Notes: a model not told the origin generated them from the letters alone. Positions 35,805-44,021 are shown, numbered from the stretch's first letter. The stretch: DNA of 64,000 nucleotides from Cytophagales bacterium (GCA_017303795.1 JAFLBR010000006.1:62001-126000), one strand, 5' to 3'. Made by a program: numbers and translations.

Positions 35805-36404
35805 ATGGCCAAAGTAATCCAGTTTCCGGTTCCCAATCCTGAAAAGTTCGGATTCAAACCGGTTCGGAAAAAGAAACCCGATAACGGAACTAACAGGTAT
35901 GGCCAGTTGCATTTGTTTGGCGGAGCCAAAGTTGTAAACCTCAACAACCTTACTCCATTTGAAGAAGCCCTTGTGTTGGATGAGTTAGGCGATGATCGGG
36001 CCGGGCTTCAATATCAAAAAGCAATTGACGCTGGTGATTCTCTGGCTGATGCTTATTGCAACCTCGGTATTATTGAATCCGGTAAAAGACAACACACCAA
36101 GGCTATTGATTGTTTTACACGGGCACTAAAGGCCGACCCACGCCATTTTGAAGCGCACTATAACCTGGCCAATGTTTATGCGGAGATTGGCAACCTGGCT
36201 TTAGCTAAAATTCATTACCAGATTTCTATTGAGATTGAACCGACTTTTCCCAACAGTTATTTTAACCTGGGGATTACATTGGCCATGAACAAAGAGATTG
36301 ATGCAGCCATTCAGAGTTTGTTAACGTACCGTAACCTTGCCGGTGATGAAGATCAAAGTCAGGCCGAAGAGTTGATCGCCAACCTGATGCGCTCGTTGCG
36401 TTGA
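35805..36404 (+). CDS. TPR-repeat cytoplasmic protein
   Basis: The 199 residues contain a basic N-terminal 45 residues and then about four tetratricopeptide repeats (SLADAYCNLGIIESGKRQ; AIDCFTRALKADPRHFEAHY; and ALAKIHYQISIEIEPTFPNSY). There is no signal peptide. It is probably a scaffold or adapter. It is convergent with the DUF3667 gene, with stops side by side. Confidence 0.82.
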   Translation: MAKVIQFPVPNPEKFGFKPVRKKKPDNGTNRYGQLHLFGGAKVVNLNNLTPFEEALVLDELGDDRAGLQYQKAIDAGDSLADAYCNLGIIESGKRQHTKAIDCFTRALKADPRHFEAHYNLANVYAEIGNLALAKIHYQISIEIEPTFPNSYFNLGITLAMNKEIDAAIQSLLTYRNLAGDEDQSQAEELIANLMRSLR

Positions 36405-37220
36405 TTACATCATTAAAATAGTGATGAAGAAGAGTACGCTTCTGTAAATCTCCAGCGCAACTTTCAAAAACAAAATCAGGATTACCGATTTCAACACCAA
36501 TCGCCAGCTTCGCTCGCGGTAAAAAGTATAACTGCTTCGTAATACAAAAGATAGATTGGTAGAAATGAAAATTATGGTGAGAATAGTTTCGTCTAAGTAA
36601 GCGCCCAAACCAAACAACCGAACAATGATGGTGAGTAGGATAGCGTTCAAAAAAAGATTGAAGCTCGCCAGTTCTACGGCATACCCCACATGATCCATAA
36701 AGAACTTATTCTTCTTCCAATACAGAAAATTTAACGGTAGCGAACTGATCACCACAAAAACCATTACCATTAATTTAGCCAGAGTGGCTGTTTTGAGATT
36801 GTAAAGCATGGCAAAAGCATTTACATCTACACCCAGACTTACGGCTTTGGTAGCAATAAGGGTTTTATAAAACTCGCTGAAGGGCGACATAAGTTGCGTA
36901 TTGAGCGAGGCATTAAAAAGCTGAATGAGCGGAAAGAAAAAGTAGATCAGGTTCAATACGAAGAACAACGACATCGGGCTGATGTTTCTAACTCGTTTGC
37001 CTGCGGCAAAATCGCGGGCCACGGTGCCAGGCCTACGCAACACTTGCCACAACGTGCGTATAAACTTACTATCAGCAAACGTGATGGTAAGCATTACCGA
37101 ATTCAGAATGGTCTTGAATGATTTATCAGCAGGCGTAAGAACCTTTTCTCCACATACATTACAAAAGCTCCCGGTAAATTGGTTGCTACAACTTTTACAA
37201 GTGTGGTGAGCCTCTGCCAT
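36405..37220 (-). CDS. DUF3667 membrane protein with N-terminal zinc ribbon
   Basis: The 271-residue protein starts with a zinc-ribbon (CKSC-N-CNVCG) and continues with a conserved segment (FIRTLWQVLRRPGTVARDFAAGKR), then about five membrane helices. This layout is DUF3667, common in Bacteroidetes and of unknown function. I chose ATG 37220 over 37238 because a TAnnTTTG -7 box on the reverse strand lies just upstream at 37225-37232. The HEAT-like gene ends at 37239, almost adjoining. Confidence 0.85.
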   Translation of the reverse strand: MAEAHHTCKSCSNQFTGSFCNVCGEKVLTPADKSFKTILNSVMLTITFADSKFIRTLWQVLRRPGTVARDFAAGKRVRNISPMSLFFVLNLIYFFFPLIQLFNASLNTQLMSPFSEFYKTLIATKAVSLGVDVNAFAMLYNLKTATLAKLMVMVFVVISSLPLNFLYWKKNKFFMDHVGYAVELASFNLFLNAILLTIIVRLFGLGAYLDETILTIIFISTNLSFVLRSSYTFYRERSWRLVLKSVILILFLKVALEIYRSVLFFITILMM

Positions 37221-37224
37221 GCCA

Positions 37225-37232
37225 CAAATGTA
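37225..37232 (-). promoter_or_regulatory. -7 box of the DUF3667 gene promoter
   Basis: On the reverse strand this reads TACATTTG, a TAnnTTTG match, four bases before the chosen ATG at 37220. It supports that start and suggests a leaderless mRNA. Confidence 0.5.
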
Positions 37233-37238
37233 CGGCAA

Positions 37239-37754
37239 CTATCTGAGCTGCCTCAATACCTTTCGCGCCCGCGAGATAAAGCCAGCCGAACCAAAGGGCA
37301 GTTGACTTTCAATGATTGGAATAATTTCGTTTTTGAGTTCATGATTTTCTGCGGCCAGATTGGCCAGCACCGTCATAGCGAACACTTTAATGGCAATAGG
37401 TTCCTTGCCGATTAGAAAAGCAAAACAACAATCGGCAATCCGGCCCTGATACCGGCTGGGGACTTTAACAAACTGAAGGGCTCGCAATAGGTTACGTTTA
37501 ACGGCATCGGTCTGGTTGGGCAATGCCAACAACTTTACAACTGCAGGGTAGTGCGGCTTAAGCAACTGAGGATTATGCTCTACGCAATAACTTATAGGCC
37601 AGGCAGCCCGCTGGGTAATACGAATGGGGCCTTGAACAAACACCTGCATCAATTCATCAAACCTGTGTTGTGTGGTTACATACCTGATAATTCTATCGCG
37701 CTGGACTTTTTTTTTGGGTTGTTCCAGTAATTCTACCAGTTTCATTTTCAGCAA
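37239..37754 (-). CDS. HEAT-like repeat protein of unknown function
   Basis: The 171-residue protein is all helical. It has repeated units of about 33 residues with hydrophobic spacing of HEAT/ARM repeats (FDELMQVFVQGPIRITQRAA; VVKLLALPNQTDAVKRNLL; and AIKVFAMTVLANLAAENHEL). No signal peptide is present. An ATG three codons in (37745) is also possible. It is just upstream of the DUF3667 gene on the same strand. The function is unknown. Confidence 0.75.
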   Translation of the reverse strand: MLKMKLVELLEQPKKKVQRDRIIRYVTTQHRFDELMQVFVQGPIRITQRAAWPISYCVEHNPQLLKPHYPAVVKLLALPNQTDAVKRNLLRALQFVKVPSRYQGRIADCCFAFLIGKEPIAIKVFAMTVLANLAAENHELKNEIIPIIESQLPFGSAGFISRARKVLRQLR

Positions 37755-37839
37755 ATTAACTTAAAATTTAAAATTATAACTATCTGATTTACTGAATATT
37801 CAACTATTTCATATTAACTTTATATTTAATATTAAACTG

Positions 37840-37938
37840 ATGGAGTATATGATGCTCATTTTTACCATCGCAGCTACAGCATTTTTTCAACTGGGTTTGT
37901 GTTTTTTCTGCTTTTACATGAAGCAGCGCACGGCCTGA
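37840..37938 (+). CDS. Possible 32-residue single-helix membrane peptide
   Basis: A short frame from ATG 37840 encodes 32 residues. It is mostly one hydrophobic helix (IFTIAATAFFQLGLCFFCFY) with a short basic end (MKQRTA). It lies between a divergent HEAT gene and the ABC-F gene. No clear ribosome site or promoter was found. This is tentative: a hydrophobic short frame can arise by chance in T-rich DNA. Confidence 0.3.
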   Translation: MEYMMLIFTIAATAFFQLGLCFFCFYMKQRTA

Positions 37939-37987
37939 TCTGAAACTGTTCCTGCACGATTTTATTTTTATAGATATCCGATACCAA

Positions 37988-38018
37988 CTTTCGGGGTGGT
38001 TGTCTTGTGCTAACTTTG
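37988..38018 (+). promoter_or_regulatory. Promoter of the first ABC-F gene
   Basis: A TTTC -33-like element at 37988 and a -7 box TAACTTTG at 38011-38018 are spaced 19 bases apart. The GTG start at 38038 is 19 bases downstream. Confidence 0.55.
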
Positions 38019-38037
38019 CGCCCTAATTTATTAGTTC

Positions 38038-39897
38038 GTGAATTATTTGTCAGCAGAAGGAATCGCCAAGTCGTTTAACGACCGTTGGCTGTTTAAGGAT
38101 ATTACGTTAGGCATTGGGCAAGGCGAAAAGCTTGCACTGGTGGGCGAGAACGGTACGGGTAAATCTACCTTACTGAAATTACTAACAGGCCAACTACCAA
38201 CCGATGCCGGTGTAATCAGTATGCGCGAAGGCATCCGCTTCGGATTTCTGATTCAGCAACCTGATGCCGATGATAACCTTACGGTTAAAGAAATCATCTT
38301 CGATAAGAACAACCGAGTTGCTACTGCAGTAAACGAATACGAATCATGTCTGCATGATCCTGAAGTTTCGCCTGAGCGCATGCAACATGCTTTAGAGCAA
38401 ATGGAAGCGCTTAATGCGTGGGACTACGATGCAAAAGTTCAAACCATTACCGGCAAGTTAGGCATCATCAACCTCGATCAACCTTTCGGTGAGTTATCCG
38501 GAGGTCAGCGTAAGCGGATCTTTCTGGCGCAAATGTTATTGGCTGAGCCCGATCTTATTATTATGGATGAGCCCACCAACCATTTAGACCTGGAGGCTAT
38601 TGAATGGCTGGAAAGTTACCTGAGCGGACAGAACATAACCTTGCTGATGGTAACCCACGATCGCTACTTCTTAGACAATGTGGCCAACCAGATTCTGGAA
38701 CTTGACCGAGGTAAACTTTATCGGTATAAAGGTAATTACGCCTATTTTTTAGAGAAGAAGTCGGAGCGGGAAGAAATGTTGAAAACCGAAGTTGCCAAGG
38801 CCCGCAACCTGATGAAAAAGGAATTGGAGTGGATGCGCAAGCAACCCCGGGCCAGAGGTACCAAAGCCAAATACCGTATTGATGCGTTCTATGATTTACA
38901 GGAAAAAGCCTCGGTAAATCTTAAGAAAGACAAGCTGGAACTGGATATACAGGAAGCGCGGCAAGGTGGTAAAGTAATTGAGTTGCTTAACGTGAACAAA
39001 CGCTTTGGCGAGGCAGTAATGGTAGAGAACTTCTCGTATGTTTTCAAGAAGAAAGATAGAATAGGAATTGTAGGTAAGAACGGTGTGGGCAAGTCAACCT
39101 TTTTGGATTTGCTAACCGGTAAAACCAAACCCGATACAGGCGAAATCATTCCCGGTGTAACAACCAAGATCGGATACTTTACACAAGAAGTTGAAGACCT
39201 TAATCCGGCACACCGTGTTATTGAAGAAGTAAAAGAGATAGCGGAGTTTATAACATTAGCCGATGGATCATCGGTATCCGCTTCTAAATTTTTAGATACG
39301 TTTTTATTCCCACCTGAAAAGCAATACAACTTTATTGAGAAGCTGAGTGGTGGCGAAAAGAAACGCTTGCAACTTTTAAAAGTGTTGGTGCGCAATCCAA
39401 ACTTTTTGGTGTTGGATGAACCCACCAATGATTTTGATATCGACACCTTAAACGTGTTGGAAGAGTTTCTTGAGAAGTTCAACGGATGCCTGGTTCTCGT
39501 TTCGCACGATCGATACTTTATGGATCACCTGGTAGAGCAACTCTTTGTGTTCGAAGGTGAGGGCAAAATCAGGTTGTTTAATGGTAATTATTCAGACTAC
39601 CGCCTGTGGGCCGATGGCCAGACTCCGGAAGAAGAAGATGAAACTCCGGTAATGGTAGAAGCTAAATCCGAAACCGCTAAAAAGCGCCTGAATTTTAAGG
39701 AAAAGCAGGAATTTGATCGCTTGCAGGCCGAAATTCAAAGTCTTGAAAGTCAGAAAACCACGCTTTCTGAACAGCTAAATAGCGGCATTACCGACCACCA
39801 GAAACTTCAGGATTTGGCCAGCCAGATTAAACAGGTTGGCGATGCACTTGACAACAAGACTATGCGGTGGCTGGAACTATCAGAATTTGAGAGTTAA
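38038..39897 (+). CDS. ABC-F family ATPase (translation factor type)
   Basis: The 619-residue protein begins with GTG 38038. It has two ABC domains without membrane helices: Walker A GENGTGKST near 36 and GKNGVGKST near 350, signatures LSGGQRKR and LSGGEKKR, and Walker B MDEPTNHLDL and LDEPTNDFDI. The linker is basic (RKQPRARGTKAKYRID), and a coiled-coil tail starts near 550. It is similar to Uup-type ABC-F proteins, which act on the ribosome or in replication or repair. A second ABC-F gene lies at 57330. Confidence 0.92.
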   Translation: MNYLSAEGIAKSFNDRWLFKDITLGIGQGEKLALVGENGTGKSTLLKLLTGQLPTDAGVISMREGIRFGFLIQQPDADDNLTVKEIIFDKNNRVATAVNEYESCLHDPEVSPERMQHALEQMEALNAWDYDAKVQTITGKLGIINLDQPFGELSGGQRKRIFLAQMLLAEPDLIIMDEPTNHLDLEAIEWLESYLSGQNITLLMVTHDRYFLDNVANQILELDRGKLYRYKGNYAYFLEKKSEREEMLKTEVAKARNLMKKELEWMRKQPRARGTKAKYRIDAFYDLQEKASVNLKKDKLELDIQEARQGGKVIELLNVNKRFGEAVMVENFSYVFKKKDRIGIVGKNGVGKSTFLDLLTGKTKPDTGEIIPGVTTKIGYFTQEVEDLNPAHRVIEEVKEIAEFITLADGSSVSASKFLDTFLFPPEKQYNFIEKLSGGEKKRLQLLKVLVRNPNFLVLDEPTNDFDIDTLNVLEEFLEKFNGCLVLVSHDRYFMDHLVEQLFVFEGEGKIRLFNGNYSDYRLWADGQTPEEEDETPVMVEAKSETAKKRLNFKEKQEFDRLQAEIQSLESQKTTLSEQLNSGITDHQKLQDLASQIKQVGDALDNKTMRWLELSEFES

Positions 39898-39958
39898 CAG
39901 GCTAACAGGTGTTGTTTTACCACTCAAATCAAAACGTTTTTTAAAATGTAATAAGCGT

Positions 39959-39966
39959 TATCTTTG
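39959..39966 (+). promoter_or_regulatory. -7 box of the ECF41-like sigma gene
   Basis: TATCTTTG matches TAnnTTTG 16 bases before the GTG at 39983. It suggests that the sigma gene is read from a housekeeping promoter rather than only by itself. Confidence 0.55.
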
Positions 39967-39982
39967 TGACATTAATTTTATC

Positions 39983-40603
39983 GTGAATCACGCACAAACC
40001 ATAACGCTTTACCAACCCCTGTTGCATCAGATTGCTTACAACATGCTGCGCTGCAAAGCCGATGCGGAAGACATTGTACAGGAAACGTTTGCCCGTTGGC
40101 TTACTATCGATCAAACCAAGATCGAAAATACAAAGGCTTATTTAATGCGGGCTGTAACTAACAATTGTCTTAATCATTTAGAAAGTCTGAAGAAAGCCCG
40201 GTTTATAAATTGGGAACAAGTAAGTGTGAAAGACTGGATGGGTAAGTTTAAAGAGATCGATCTATCGCACATTGATGTGGAGAAAGAACTAGCAGCTGCA
40301 TTTAAAGTTATTCAACATAAGCTTGAGCCACTGGAACGGGCAGCCTATTTGTTACGCGAAGTCTTTGATTTTGATTACCACGAAATTCAGCAAGTGTTAA
40401 ACAAAAAGGCCGATCATTGCCGTCAGTTGTTTAGTCGCGCAAGCAAAAAGATTGCACAGGAAAAAAGCAAAATCCACATCGGTTTACCCGATACCTCGCA
40501 GTTGTTTGAGAGTTTTAAGAAAGCCTGCCACTATGAAGATGCGCAGGAATTTATTCAGCATCTAAAAGCTGATGTTACTCTGGCCTTATCGGCCAAAAAA
40601 TAG
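39983..40603 (+). CDS. ECF41/SigJ-like sigma factor lacking most of the SnoaL domain
   Basis: From GTG 39983 the protein has 206 residues. Region 2 is near the start (YNMLRCKADAEDIVQETFARWL), and region 4 follows (LEPLERAAYLLREVFDFDYH, then CRQLFSRASKKIAQE). These are SigJ/ECF41 signatures. In that family a SnoaL-like domain of about 110 residues follows and acts as an internal regulator. Here only its first helix remains (FESFKKACHYEDAQEFIQHL) before the stop. An upstream frame to 39836 overlaps the ABC-F gene and is implausible. The desaturase gene is 89 bases downstream. Confidence 0.82.
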   Translation: MNHAQTITLYQPLLHQIAYNMLRCKADAEDIVQETFARWLTIDQTKIENTKAYLMRAVTNNCLNHLESLKKARFINWEQVSVKDWMGKFKEIDLSHIDVEKELAAAFKVIQHKLEPLERAAYLLREVFDFDYHEIQQVLNKKADHCRQLFSRASKKIAQEKSKIHIGLPDTSQLFESFKKACHYEDAQEFIQHLKADVTLALSAKK

Positions 40604-40614
40604 TTTAAGTTTTT

Positions 40615-40640
40615 TGTCACAGATCCAATCCTGGCCTGTC
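40615..40640 (+). promoter_or_regulatory. ECF41-type promoter upstream of the desaturase gene
   Basis: TGTCACA at 40615-40621 is identical to the known ECF41 -35 consensus. TGTC at 40637-40640, after 15 bases, is one mismatch and one base of spacing from the CGTC -10 at 16. It lies between the sigma gene and the desaturase gene, whose ATG is at 40693. Confidence 0.55.
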
Positions 40641-40692
40641 TTACAGTCATAACGGGCTAAATTCCGTTTAACCATTTAACCTACCTGTTTCA

Positions 40693-41463
40693 ATGAAGGA
40701 GATTTTGATTTTTTTTGTAGCGCACTGGTATCTGTCGCTGTTTTTCCAAACATTCTTTTTGCACCGCTACGCTTCGCACAAAGCTTTTACGATGAACAAG
40801 TTCACCGAAAGGGTATTTTTTGTGCTCACCTGGATTTTTCAAGGTTCAAATTACCTGAGTCCGTTTGGTTACGGAACTATGCACCGCATGCACCATGCGT
40901 TTGCCGACACCGAAGATGATCCACATTCGCCCATGTACGATGAAACCATCTGGAACATGATGTGGAAAACCAAAACCATTTATTCTGATATCGCCAGTGG
41001 GCGTGTAGTTCCTGATAAACGATTTACAGATGGAGTGCCTAAATGGGATGCATTTGATAAGATTGCCCGCTCATGGCCCTCACGCATTTTCTGGGGTGCG
41101 TTGTACATTGCCTTCTACGCTTATTTTGCTACTGCCTGGTGGATGTGGTTATTGTTACCATTACAGTTCTTAATGAGCCCGATTCATGGCGCTATTATCA
41201 ATTGGTTTGCCCATAAGTATGGCTACACCAATTTTGAGGTGCGCGATACATCCAAAAATTTTCTTCCGGTAGATGTGTTGATGATGGGCGAGAGCTACCA
41301 CAACAACCATCATAAATTTGGCTCAAGGGCAAATTTCGGTGGAATTCGTTGGCACGAAATCGATCCCACTTATCTTATCATTCGTGTATTGGACAAAATA
41401 GGGGTAATTCGTTTGGCGCAGCAAAAAGAAGTAACGCTGGAGCGAATGAAAAAGGCCGCATAA
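40693..41463 (+). CDS. Fatty acid (acyl-CoA) desaturase
   Basis: The 256-residue integral membrane enzyme has three histidine boxes: HRYASH near 24-29, HRMHHAFADTEDDPHSP near 63, and HNNHH near 203-207. It has two pairs of membrane helices. It is of the delta-9 stearoyl-CoA desaturase type, which introduces a cis double bond and adjusts membrane fluidity. A candidate ECF41 promoter upstream ties it to the neighbouring sigma factor. A cold-shock gene follows after 67 bases. Confidence 0.92.
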   Translation: MKEILIFFVAHWYLSLFFQTFFLHRYASHKAFTMNKFTERVFFVLTWIFQGSNYLSPFGYGTMHRMHHAFADTEDDPHSPMYDETIWNMMWKTKTIYSDIASGRVVPDKRFTDGVPKWDAFDKIARSWPSRIFWGALYIAFYAYFATAWWMWLLLPLQFLMSPIHGAIINWFAHKYGYTNFEVRDTSKNFLPVDVLMMGESYHNNHHKFGSRANFGGIRWHEIDPTYLIIRVLDKIGVIRLAQQKEVTLERMKKAA

Positions 41464-41496
41464 ATTTTGTCATACTGTTATTCCGGATATTATCCG

Positions 41497-41504
41497 TATG
41501 TTTG
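41497..41504 (+). promoter_or_regulatory. -7 box of the cold-shock gene
   Basis: TATGTTTG matches TAnnTTTG 26 bases before the ATG at 41531, leaving a short untranslated leader. Confidence 0.55.
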
Positions 41505-41530
41505 CACCCATAATTTTTTAACAAATCACA

Positions 41531-41725
41531 ATGAAAGAAGGAACAGTAAAATTCTTTAACGAAACCAAAGGATTCGGTTTTGTAAAAGAAACATCAACAG
41601 GACAAGAGTACTTTGTACACGTGTCAGGATTAGTGGATCAGATTCGTGAGAATGACACGATCACTTTTGAACTGAAGGAAGGTAAAAAAGGTTTGAATGC
41701 AGTTAACGTTCGCGTAGCTAACTAA
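41531..41725 (+). CDS. Cold-shock domain protein (CspA family)
   Basis: The 64-residue protein is a single cold-shock OB-fold. RNP1-like KGFGFVKE is near residues 13-20 and RNP2-like YFVHVSGL near 27-34. It binds single-stranded RNA or DNA and acts as an RNA chaperone. Length fits the Bacteroidetes CspA form. A strong terminator follows. Confidence 0.95.
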   Translation: MKEGTVKFFNETKGFGFVKETSTGQEYFVHVSGLVDQIRENDTITFELKEGKKGLNAVNVRVAN

Positions 41726-41747
41726 TAACTCTTTTTCAAATTGAAGA

Positions 41748-41775
41748 AAGCCCCGCCCACAAGCGGGGTTTTTTT
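41748..41775 (+). terminator. Terminator after the cold-shock gene
   Basis: A GC-rich stem (CCCCGC with GCGGGG) with a six-base loop and flanking A and T tracts runs into seven T residues. Confidence 0.9.
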
Positions 41776-41871
41776 ATGGCTGCCTGAATGGGTAGGTTCA
41801 AATCCTAAGTGAGATGGAGAGAGTTGTTCTTTCCGAATTTTTGTAACTTTAATCTACTTTAAATCTTGGAT

Positions 41872-42105
41872 ATGGACATCAACGCAGAAAAAGCTTTGTT
41901 GATTCGTGAAATTGAACAACTAAATGACATCTCGCTTGTAAGAGTGCTGAAGTCTATGCTTCATTATGGCTTGAAGAGTGAAGGTAGGATTAGCCAAGAG
42001 CAATACAACCAAGAGTTGGATGAAGCTGATGCTGAAATTGAGCGGGGTGAATTTTTAAACCAGCAACAAGCATTGAAAGAAATCCGCTCATGGCGAGATC
42101 AATAG
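41872..42105 (+). CDS. Antitoxin-like small protein partnered with a ParE/RelE toxin
   Basis: From ATG 41872 the product has 77 residues. It is acidic and helical (EKALLIREIEQLNDISLVRVL; SQEQYNQELDEADAEIERGE). It overlaps the toxin start by 16 bases, as is common in type II toxin-antitoxin operons. The family resembles unnamed antitoxins found beside RelE/ParE toxins in Bacteroidetes. An upstream TTG (41866) would add two residues. The antitoxin role is inferred mainly from its neighbour. Confidence 0.78.
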   Translation: MDINAEKALLIREIEQLNDISLVRVLKSMLHYGLKSEGRISQEQYNQELDEADAEIERGEFLNQQQALKEIRSWRDQ

Positions 42106-42386
42106 TCTGGAATAAACGGCCAATTCGATTTTTGGTTCAGGCACTCAAATGGATCAGCACTGATTCTGTTCTTCAGGCTGAGCGTGTTGAACAAGAAGTT
42201 CTTACTGCTATCAATAGTATTCCAGTCAATCCTGAGTTGCATCCACCCGATAAATTCAAAAGGAACAATGCGGGCAACTTCCGCGCTTTCGAGATTGTTT
42301 CTTTTCGCATCGCATATAAAATCACCGAATCACAAATCAGAATACTGCGCATCCGGCACGTTAAACAAGAGCCCAGGCATTATTGA
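42090..42386 (+). CDS. ParE/RelE superfamily toxin
   Basis: The 98-residue basic protein has the RelE/ParE fold: IVWNKRPIRFLVQALKWI at the start, helix ERVEQEVLTAINSI, PDKFKRNNAGNFRAFEI, and FRIAYKITESQIRILRIRHVKQEPRHY at the end. The terminal RHVKQEPRHY is typical. Members either cleave mRNA or inhibit gyrase; which applies here cannot be told. Its stop overlaps the convergent GH43 stop by seven bases. Confidence 0.88.
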   Translation: MARSIVWNKRPIRFLVQALKWISTDSVLQAERVEQEVLTAINSIPVNPELHPPDKFKRNNAGNFRAFEIVSFRIAYKITESQIRILRIRHVKQEPRHY

Positions 42387-43363
42387 TTTCCTATAGGCGA
42401 TGCCTCAACACCATCGAATGTAATCTTAACGGGTTTGATTTTACCTTCTGAATCAAACTCCATTTTTTCAATACAAACTACGCGCGAATTACGATCGGTC
42501 TGATCTAATGGCCTGCGATGATAAACAATAAACCAATCTTCAGTGCCGGGTCGGTTAATAACGGAATGATGCCCCGCACCCGTGGCTACGCTGGCATCTT
42601 GTTGTAATATCTTTGCCTCACGTTTAAAGGGTCCGAATGGACTGTCAGCAATAGCGTAGGCAACACTATAATCTGGGCCGGTCCAGCCGCCTTCCGACCA
42701 CATGAAATAGTATTTACCATTACGCTTAAACATAAACGGCCCTTCCACATAACCTTCGGGTGTTACCTCGCGAAACAGAACACTATCGGCTTGCGGTATG
42801 AACGTTTTGAAATCGGAACTGAGTTGAGCAATGTTGCAATGGCGCCAGCCACCATAGATAAGATAATACTGACCATCATCATTAAAAACAAACTGATCGA
42901 TAGGTTGAGCACCGTTATAAAACTGACTTACCAATGGTTTGCCAAGGTAATCGCTATATGGCCCTTGTGGATTATCAGAAACACCAATTCCAATTCCACC
43001 ATATTCTTCATTGCTCTGAATATCGTTCGCACCAAAAAACAAAAAGTATTGCTTGTCTTTACGGATAATGGCCGGAGCCCACATGGCGCGCTTTGCCCAT
43101 TTAATGGCAGCGGTGTCGATGATGCGTTCATGCTTTGTCCAGTTCACCAGGTCGGGCGATGAAAACGCATCCATGTAAACCTGTTGTTCATACGGAGCGG
43201 AGTAGGTTGGATAGATCCAGTACGTGTTATCAAACACAATTCCTTCGGGGTCGGCATACCAACCTTCAAATACGGGGTTACCCGATTTTTCTTTCTGTGA
43301 GGTTTCTTTGGTTTGGCAACTAAATAGAATTGCAGCTACAGCAACAACGAATATTTTTTTCAT
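42380..43363 (-). CDS. Glycoside hydrolase family 43-like lipoprotein
   Basis: The 327 residues start with a lipoprotein signal (VVAVAAILFSC). The five-bladed propeller fold of GH43/62/117 is indicated by ADPEGIVFDNTYWIYPT with the catalytic base Asp near 38, RAMWAPAIIRKDKQYFLFF near 95, and TPEGYVEGPFMFKRNGKYYF with the likely acid Glu near 205. It probably removes arabinose or xylose side chains from plant or algal glycans at the cell surface. No SusC/SusD genes are in the window. Confidence 0.87.
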   Translation of the reverse strand: MKKIFVVAVAAILFSCQTKETSQKEKSGNPVFEGWYADPEGIVFDNTYWIYPTYSAPYEQQVYMDAFSSPDLVNWTKHERIIDTAAIKWAKRAMWAPAIIRKDKQYFLFFGANDIQSNEEYGGIGIGVSDNPQGPYSDYLGKPLVSQFYNGAQPIDQFVFNDDGQYYLIYGGWRHCNIAQLSSDFKTFIPQADSVLFREVTPEGYVEGPFMFKRNGKYYFMWSEGGWTGPDYSVAYAIADSPFGPFKREAKILQQDASVATGAGHHSVINRPGTEDWFIVYHRRPLDQTDRNSRVVCIEKMEFDSEGKIKPVKITFDGVEASPIGNQ

Positions 43364-43454
43364 GATAGAATTTGCAGATCAGGTTCAATGATTTGATAAA
43401 TAAACAACAAAATGTTGTTCAATAAAAGTTTGAAGTGTGTGAGTGAAGCCTCAA

Positions 43455-43850
43455 CTACATAAACGGTTCCATCATGCCGGGTTCAATCCGTTTTGGTTTT
43501 AACGTATTTGCATCTAACATACACCAAACCGTGCGGGCTGTGGCCACTGCTTTGCCCGCTGCATTTGTAATCTCTACAAAGCGTATTGATTTAACACCGC
43601 TAGTTTCACCTACCCAGGTTTTGGCCTGCAACGTTTCGCCAGCAAAAGCAGGAGCGAGGTAATCAATCTCATGGCGCAGTACTACCCAAAGTACAGAGGT
43701 TTGAAGTGTTGTATCAGCCCTTGCCTGCCAATGTGCCGTAGCAGCTTCTTGCACGTAGCGCAGGTAAACAACATTGTTGACATGGCCCATTGCATCAATA
43801 TCGGTAGTTGAAACTGTAATCGGATGAATGTAAAAATTCGGGTTGGTCAT
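43455..43850 (-). CDS. Hotdog-fold acyl-CoA thioesterase (YbgC-like)
   Basis: The 131 residues form a single hotdog domain. It has the 4HBT signature TVSTTDIDAMGHVNNVVYLRYVQEAATAHW near 12-42, including the catalytic Asp in place of Glu seen in this family. LRHEIDYLAPAFAGETLQAKT gives the central strands. It hydrolyses acyl-CoA thioesters in the cytoplasm. Its exact chain preference is unknown. It is divergent from the DEAD-box helicase gene. Confidence 0.88.
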   Translation of the reverse strand: MTNPNFYIHPITVSTTDIDAMGHVNNVVYLRYVQEAATAHWQARADTTLQTSVLWVVLRHEIDYLAPAFAGETLQAKTWVGETSGVKSIRFVEITNAAGKAVATARTVWCMLDANTLKPKRIEPGMMEPFM

Positions 43851-43912
43851 GAATTTGAAAGCTGCTGTTAAGATAACTTAATTCGAATGATAATCTTAAT
43901 CAATGTCGTCAG

Positions 43913-43955
43913 CTTCAGGGCACAAGCTTGAAGCCTGCGGCTTGTAACCCTGAAG
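43913..43955. repeat. Strong intergenic hairpin (REP-like palindrome)
   Basis: CTTCAGGG (43913-43920) pairs with CCCTGAAG (43948-43955), and CAAGC (43923-43927) with GCTTG (43940-43944). The 13 paired positions form a stable hairpin between the thioesterase and helicase genes. There is no T-tract, so it is not a plain terminator. Confidence 0.6.
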
Positions 43956-44021
43956 TATCACTCTATAGTTTCCCCAACTTATTGTACCTTGCACCATGTT
44001 TCATTTTTTAAACTCCAACAC

